A stretch of DNA of 9,609 bases, taken from JABMOW01 sp964409335. GTDB taxonomy: Bacteria > Fidelibacterota > Marinisomatia > SCGC-AAA003-L08 > JACNLC01. Shown here in pieces: positions 6,193-9,609 of the stretch. How positions within the stretch are numbered: the stretch's first letter is position 1; the number at the start of each line of letters is the position of its first letter. The notes beneath the pieces are model-generated. The model had not been told where the DNA came from, searched no databases, and worked only from the letters and a program-made list of their open reading frames with translations. The stretch spans positions 1-9,609 of the forward strand of contig CAYPCW010000064.1 in NCBI GenBank assembly GCA_964409335.1, in the 5' to 3' direction. Both the position numbers and the translations under genes were made by a program.

Positions 6193-7172
6193 ATGAAAAT
6201 TTTAATCGCCGGCGGCGCCGGCTACATCGGCAGTCATGTAGTTTTAGAACTCCTGGAGCAGGGACATCAGGTCACCGTATTTGATAATCTCTCCACGGGA
6301 CATCGGAAAATATATCTCTGTCCGCCAAATTTATTCACGGCGATATACTGGACGAACCCATGCTGCATGCAGCCTTCGATTCTTCATCTTTTGATGCAGT
6401 CTTTCATTTTGCAGCATTGAAATCTGCCGGCGACTCCATGATAAATCCCGGATCTTTTGCAAAACAAAACATTACCGGCTCAATCAACATCCTGAATGCG
6501 ATGGTTTCACACGGAGTGAAAAATATTATTTTTTCCTCAACTGCAGCGGTGTACGGATATCCGGGATACAATCCCATTGATGAAAATCATCCCACGATCC
6601 CAATCAATTTCTATGGGTTTACCAAACTGGAGATTGAACGATTATTGCAATGGTACAGTCAGCTCAAAGACATCCGATTCGCCGCATTGCGGTATTTTAA
6701 TGCGGCGGGATATGATCCAAAGGGTAGAATTGCAGAGCCGGAACGAAACTGTGCAAATCTACTCCCAATTGTCCTGGAAACCGCCGCAGGTATCCGTGAG
6801 AAAGTACAGGTCTTTGGGAATGACTATGAAACATCGGATGGTACCGGTGTCCGTGATTATATCCACGTGACAGACCTGGCGGCAGCACACATCAAAGCCA
6901 TGAATTATTTGACAGAAAATAAAGCAGATATCACAATAAACCTGGGAACCGGAATCGGATACACGGTTATGGATGTGATCCATTCAGCGGAAAAAGTAAC
7001 CGGAAAAACCATCCCTTATCATGTCGCGGAAAGACGTCCCGGCGACCCGGATGAACTCATTGCACTATCCTCCGGGGCGTACCAAATTTTAGACTGGGCA
7101 CCCGGATATTCTGATCTGGAAACCATCCTTCAGACCATGTGGGCATTGTATCGTACCCCGGGTCAAACGTGA
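6193..7172 (+). pseudogene. galE: UDP-glucose 4-epimerase GalE, interrupted by an apparent single-base deletion
   Basis: Interconverts UDP-glucose and UDP-galactose (or the N-acetyl forms) in the cytoplasm, supplying sugars for polysaccharide. The 5' part (6193-about 6309) encodes the NAD-binding GGAGYIGSHVV and FDNLSTGHR. The 3' part, open through 7172, gives FIHGDIL, FHFAALKS, the SSTAAVYG and YGFTK (YxxxK) catalytic motifs, LRYFNAAG, GVRDYIHVTDLA and RRPGDPDEL. The two are in different frames. Adding one A to the AAAA run at 6307-6310 joins them as GHRKNISLSAKFIHGDIL, a natural GalE sequence, and yields about 326 aa, the usual length. Unrepaired, the first frame stops at 6420 and the second has an internal ATG at 6360, without the cofactor-binding region. 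Otherwise the gene looks well conserved, so a sequencing error in the A-run or a very recent mutation is most likely. Confidence 0.9.
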
Positions 7173-7273
7173 TCCGGCTCAGGTGGATAGGTCCGACTAC
7201 GCCGGGTATGCTTATACTTTTTAATTTTATCTTTATTCTAATCTAAACCCCGCCAAAAAAGAGAATTTATAAT

Positions 7274-8230
7274 ATGTCATCAGTTTGTGTCATCGGCGCC
7301 GGACGCTGGGGAAAAAACCATATCACGACCCTCCACAATCTGGGTTATCTGGGGGGAATTGTGGAATCTAATCTTACGGTGTTGGCCGCTTTTCAGGAGA
7401 AATTCCCTCATGTACCCTGTTTTTCGACCGTAGCAGAAGCTCTGAATGAAGATTTTAACGGTTTCACCATTGCCACCCCGGCGGAAACCCATTTTGCCAT
7501 CGCCAAACAGGTAATGACTGCCGGTAAACATGTATTGGTCGAAAAACCGCTCACCCTCAAAGCGGCTGAAGCGGTAGCCCTGAAAGAAATGGCAGCATCA
7601 AAAAAGGTGAATCTCATGGTGGGACATGTTTTATTGTTCCACCCTGCATTTCAAAAAATCAAGCAGATGCTGACAGACGGCACACTGGGTAAACTTCAAT
7701 ATCTCTATAGTAACCGGATAAATCTGGGTACGATCCGTACGGAAGAAAATGTTTTTTGGAGTTTTGCGCCTCATGATATTGCCCTCTTCCAGTATCTAAC
7801 AGAGTCGATGCCGGTAAAAGTGACCTCCAGGGGAATGGATATTCTGCAGGATGGCGTTCATGACACCACAATTACCACACTAGAATATCCCGGCAAAACG
7901 ATGGGACATATTTTTGTCAGCTGGCTGCATCCGTTTAAAGAACACCGTTTTGTGGTGGTGGGCAGTAAAGGAATGATCCGGTTCGAAGACTCCCAGGAAG
8001 GAAAACCCCTGGTGTATTACGATAAAAGCGTATCATGGCAGGAGGGAAAACCAATCCCCAGAAGCGGCGCCGCCTGGTTTGTGGAGTATGATAATACCAT
8101 GCCCCTGACCGCCGAGTTGAAATATTTTACAGACCATTTAAATGGCGACCCAATCACAATCTCAAATGGTGAAAGCGCCGTCGAGGTCATGAAAATTCTT
8201 GAAGATGCGACGGAGAATTTGAACAGATAA
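7274..8230 (+). CDS. wlbA: Gfo/Idh/MocA-family oxidoreductase, WlbA/WbpB-like UDP-GlcNAcA 3-dehydrogenase
   Basis: This 318-aa NAD-dependent dehydrogenase has the Rossmann start VIGAGRWGKNH (6-16), the family EKPL motif (90-93) within VLVEKPLTL, GHVLLFHPAFQKIK, and APHDIALFQYL with the conserved HD (167-168). In WlbA/WbpB it oxidises C3 of UDP-N-acetylglucosaminuronate, the first step to UDP-2,3-diacetamido-2,3-dideoxy-uronic acid used in O-antigens and capsules. Assignment to WlbA rather than another Gfo/Idh enzyme rests on overall resemblance and on the WlbB-like acetyltransferase that follows after a short gap. Neither the 6-dehydrogenase that makes the substrate nor the C3 aminotransferase that uses the product is in the window. 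Length and motifs are normal. A weak AGAG precedes the ATG at 7274, and a 101-nt gap separates it from galE. Confidence 0.82.
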   Translation: MSSVCVIGAGRWGKNHITTLHNLGYLGGIVESNLTVLAAFQEKFPHVPCFSTVAEALNEDFNGFTIATPAETHFAIAKQVMTAGKHVLVEKPLTLKAAEAVALKEMAASKKVNLMVGHVLLFHPAFQKIKQMLTDGTLGKLQYLYSNRINLGTIRTEENVFWSFAPHDIALFQYLTESMPVKVTSRGMDILQDGVHDTTITTLEYPGKTMGHIFVSWLHPFKEHRFVVVGSKGMIRFEDSQEGKPLVYYDKSVSWQEGKPIPRSGAAWFVEYDNTMPLTAELKYFTDHLNGDPITISNGESAVEVMKILEDATENLNR

Positions 8231-8285
8231 ACAGAAAGTCCGAAACCCGGCATGGAAAAAAATTCAGCGATTTAATGATATTCAC

Positions 8286-8291
8286 AAAGGA
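8286..8291 (+). promoter_or_regulatory. Ribosome-binding site deciding the wlbB start
   Basis: AAAGGA lies 7 nt before ATG 8299, a good position. The earlier in-frame ATG at 8275 has no such site, and the eight residues it would add (MIFTKDTK) are not part of the family N-terminus. The later ATG is therefore preferred. Confidence 0.7.
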
Positions 8292-8298
8292 TACTAAA

Positions 8299-8886
8299 AT
8301 GGATGATAAAAAAGTTTTCGCCCACGAATCCGCCTGCATTGATGATCATGTGACGATTGGTGACGGCACAAAAATATGGCATTTTTCCCATATCCAGTCT
8401 GGTGCGGTTATCGGGAAAAACTGTGTGCTGGGTCAAAATGTGAATGTGGGTAATAACGTGACAATCGGTAATTACTGCAAAATTCAGAATAATGTTTCGA
8501 TTTACGAAGGTGTAATATTAGAGGATTACGTATTCTGCGGCCCTTCGATGGTATTTACGAATATCCTTGATCCCAAATGTAAATACCCGCAGGTTGGGAT
8601 AGAATTTTATATTAAAACACGTATCAGAGAAGGGGCATCGATCGGGGCGAATGCAACGATTATCTGCGGGAATACCCTGGGTAAACATTGTATGATCGGC
8701 GCCGGTACTGTTGTTACTAAAGATGTTCCGGATTATGCGCTTGTTATCGGTGTTCCCGGAAAAGTTGTTGGCTGGGTGAGCGAGGCCGGTAAAAAACTTA
8801 AATTTGACAAAAACGGAAATGCAGCCTGTTCAAGAACAGGTATTAAATATCAATTTGAAAATGGAAAAGTTGCTGAAGTGGCGTAA
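8299..8886 (+). CDS. wlbB: WlbB/WbpD-like UDP-2-acetamido-3-amino-2,3-dideoxyglucuronate N-acetyltransferase
   Basis: The protein (195 aa from ATG 8299; 203 aa if ATG 8275 were used) is a left-handed beta-helix acyltransferase built of hexapeptide repeats, for example IGKNCVLGQNVNVGNNVTIG (39-58) and IGANATIICGNTLG (115-128). WlbB-type signatures are IWHFSHI (26-32), VFCGPSMVFTN (78-88), VVTKDVPDYALVIGVPGKVVGW and a tail beginning GKKLKF. These enzymes acetylate the 3-amino group using acetyl-CoA, giving UDP-GlcNAc(3NAc)A. It would act two steps after the dehydrogenase encoded upstream, following a C3 aminotransferase not seen here. One deviation is VPGK where family members usually have NPAK or similar. 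The gap of 68 nt after wlbA suggests one transcript. The last about 25 residues are a family-like tail, so the gene appears complete. Confidence 0.88.
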   Translation: MDDKKVFAHESACIDDHVTIGDGTKIWHFSHIQSGAVIGKNCVLGQNVNVGNNVTIGNYCKIQNNVSIYEGVILEDYVFCGPSMVFTNILDPKCKYPQVGIEFYIKTRIREGASIGANATIICGNTLGKHCMIGAGTVVTKDVPDYALVIGVPGKVVGWVSEAGKKLKFDKNGNAACSRTGIKYQFENGKVAEVA

Positions 8887-8920
8887 ATTGATAAACGAAG
8901 CATAGCAAAAAGAAGCTCCC

Positions 8921-9271
8921 GTGGACCCGGTTGAAATATTTAATCTTTTCAAATCATTTTCATTCGAAAGCCCGGATGCTAACAATTGGGTCATACCCGT
9001 GGATAATCAGATGATTAAAAAAGAGTTCGGCGCATTGGCAGAGGAAATTTTAAATGATACCGATAGTACCCGGTGCGAATTATTTCATTTAAAAATAATT
9101 TCTTAACGGTAGATCCTGATCTTACCGGACATGGCGGGAGTCGGCAGTCAAATACAAGAGTTGAACCTCGCAGAAGACGCGGATTTAGAAGAAATTATAT
9201 ATCGACAATTAAACGAGTCAACATTTAAACAGTTCAATGCCTCAACACTTAAAAACCAATTTACTTTTTAA
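8921..9271 (+). pseudogene. Unrecognised reading frame with two in-frame stops
   Basis: A GTG-started frame encodes 61 aa (MDPVEIFNLFKSFSFESPD..., including NNWVIPVDNQMIKKEFGALAEEIL) and stops at TAA 9104-9106. One codon later comes TAG 9110-9112. The same frame then stays open, with an ATG at 9131, to TAA 9269-9271 (MAGVGSQIQELNLAEDAD... ending in LKNQFTF, 46 aa). Both halves have protein-like composition with helical, charged segments, and sharing one frame across two neighbouring stops suggests a single gene broken by point mutations or a small local change. Two independent small ORFs are the alternative. A weak purine tract (AAAAAGAAG, 8907-8915) precedes the GTG. I do not recognise the family and assign no function. 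Confidence 0.4.
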
Positions 9272-9289
9272 ATTTATAATTAAAGCTAC

Positions 9290-9342
9290 AAAGCTTCTGA
9301 TCACCGGTACAGAGGCTTTTCACGGATAGAAATCCGTAAAAT
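9290..9342 (+). terminator. Terminator-like hairpin pair
   Basis: AAAGCTTCTG (9290-9299) pairs with CAGAGGCTTT (9310-9319) over 10 bp with one G-T wobble around loop ATCACCGGTA, and its 3' arm runs into TTTT (9317-9320). This has the form of a Rho-independent terminator, though the T-run is short. A second hairpin follows directly: ACGGAT (9322-9327), loop AGAA, ATCCGT (9332-9337), flanked by T and A runs that extend it. It would end transcription from the wlb genes or the broken ORF upstream. Confidence 0.5.
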
Positions 9343-9376
9343 TAAGTCGTTATTTTTCAACTCATAAATTAAATAA

Positions 9377-9520
9377 AATCCTTTCAGCTACGGAACAATA
9401 GTAAAAGAACCATATTCCTTTGATAGGAAAGAAGAGAGCAGACGGATAATTGATACCCTATCCGGAGGAAACAATTTAGTTCTATTCTCCCCGCGTAGGT
9501 TCGGTAAAACATCCCTTGTG
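9377..9520 (+). pseudogene. N-terminal fragment of an AAA / archaeal-type ATPase, cut after Walker A
   Basis: Reading from 9377 the frame gives NPFSYGTIVKEPYSFDRKEE, then IIDTLSGGNNLVLFSPRRFGKTSLV. This is the highly typical opening of the P-loop ATPases of the ATPase_2 / archaeal-ATPase type (FxYG...FxxRxxE...GNNxVLxSPRRxGKTSLV), which often carry a C-terminal nuclease-like domain. Two lesions are visible. The codon before Asn is TAA (9374-9376), where homologues would have the initiating Met, and no replacement start is nearby. At 9521, right after GKTSLV, the coding sequence is replaced by GC-rich repeat copy B, whose translation (SPAGELL...) reaches a stop at 9587. About nine tenths of the usual protein is missing from the window. 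It cannot make a functional ATPase from this fragment. Confidence 0.72.
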
Positions 9521-9580
9521 TCCCCCGCTGGAGAATTACTATCCCCCGCTGGCGGGGGTGTCCGCAGGACGGGGGTGGAC
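9521..9580. repeat. GC-rich palindromic dispersed repeat, copy B, at the break in the ATPase gene
   Basis: TCCCCCGCTGG occurs twice 21 nt apart (9521-9531 and 9542-9552), separated by the GAGAATTACT segment shared with copy A. The second unit extends into the CCCCCGCTGGCGGGGG hairpin (9543-9558). It is followed by TGTCCGCAGGACGGGGGTGGAC, in which GTCC/GGAC can form a second small stem (GTCCGCAGGAC). Positions 9530-9558 match copy A at 28 of 29 bases. The left edge coincides with the end of ATPase homology; the right edge is uncertain because the last 29 bases of the window (from 9581) show no recognisable gene. Confidence 0.75.
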
Positions 9581-9609
9581 CCTAAATAATGCCCTCAGCG
9601 GCGAACGGT

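Noticed and set aside
6577..6870. A 97-codon forward frame inside galE
   Set aside because: It lies within strongly conserved GalE coding sequence (YGFTK through RDYIHVTD) in a different phase and has no protein-like pattern.
7175..7210. CCGGC...GCCGG pairing after galE as a terminator
   Set aside because: The stem is only about 5 bp with a loop over 20 nt and no adjacent T-run in the right place.
9551..9579. Possible G-quadruplex in the G-rich end of repeat copy B
   Set aside because: Only two runs of three or more G are present; hairpin formation explains the sequence better.

Overview
The window looks like an exopolysaccharide / surface-glycan locus of a Gram-negative-type bacterium, interrupted by a small AT-rich accessory island and flanked by copies of a GC-rich repeat. 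The pairing of a Wzc-type tyrosine autokinase with an SLBB export protein implies a diderm cell. The mix of families (DUF5674 pair, PHP phosphatase CpsB, fused Wzz-kinase, AbiEii-like nucleotidyltransferase with a non-AbiEi partner, S23/IVP remnant, GC-rich palindromic dispersed repeats) reminds me of FCB-group or candidate-phylum bacteria such as KSB1, Marinimicrobia, Calditrichota or Ignavibacteria. That placement is an impression, not a result.

Layout, all recognised genes on the + strand. (1) 1-60: GC-rich hairpin repeat, copy A. (2) 87-799: DUF5674 protein and a small helical partner, start/stop overlapped (ATGA). (3) 887-4667: a compact three-gene assembly/export unit: CpsB-type tyrosine phosphatase, SLBB periplasmic/export protein (1-nt overlap) and an 805-aa Wzz-Wzc tyrosine autokinase ending in a cluster of 11 tyrosines. 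Kinase and phosphatase are expected to oppose one another in controlling polymer length and export. (4) 4668-6192: AT-rich insert holding two tandem hairpins, an AbiEii-family nucleotidyltransferase with a small overlapping upstream partner (a putative toxin-antitoxin pair), a short palindromic repeat that supplies the nucleotidyltransferase stop codon, and a truncated four-helix-bundle (S23/IVP) gene. (5) 6193-8886: nucleotide-sugar genes: galE with one apparent single-base deletion, a WlbA/WbpB-like UDP-GlcNAcA 3-dehydrogenase and a WlbB/WbpD-like N-acetyltransferase. The last two belong to the pathway to UDP-2,3-diacetamido-2,3-dideoxy-uronic acids; the aminotransferase (WbpE/WlbC) that acts between them is not in the window. 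(6) 8887-9609: a decayed stretch with an unrecognised ORF containing two in-frame stops, a terminator-like hairpin, the N-terminal fragment of an AAA/archaeal-type ATPase cut off immediately after its Walker A motif, and GC-rich repeat copy B sitting exactly at that break.

The most notable points are the repeat-interrupted ATPase, the out-of-frame overlap of about 131 nt in the putative toxin-antitoxin pair, the galE frameshift, and the repeat that has become the 3' end of the nucleotidyltransferase gene. I did not find an obviously new multi-gene system; the nucleotidyltransferase plus its partner is the nearest candidate.
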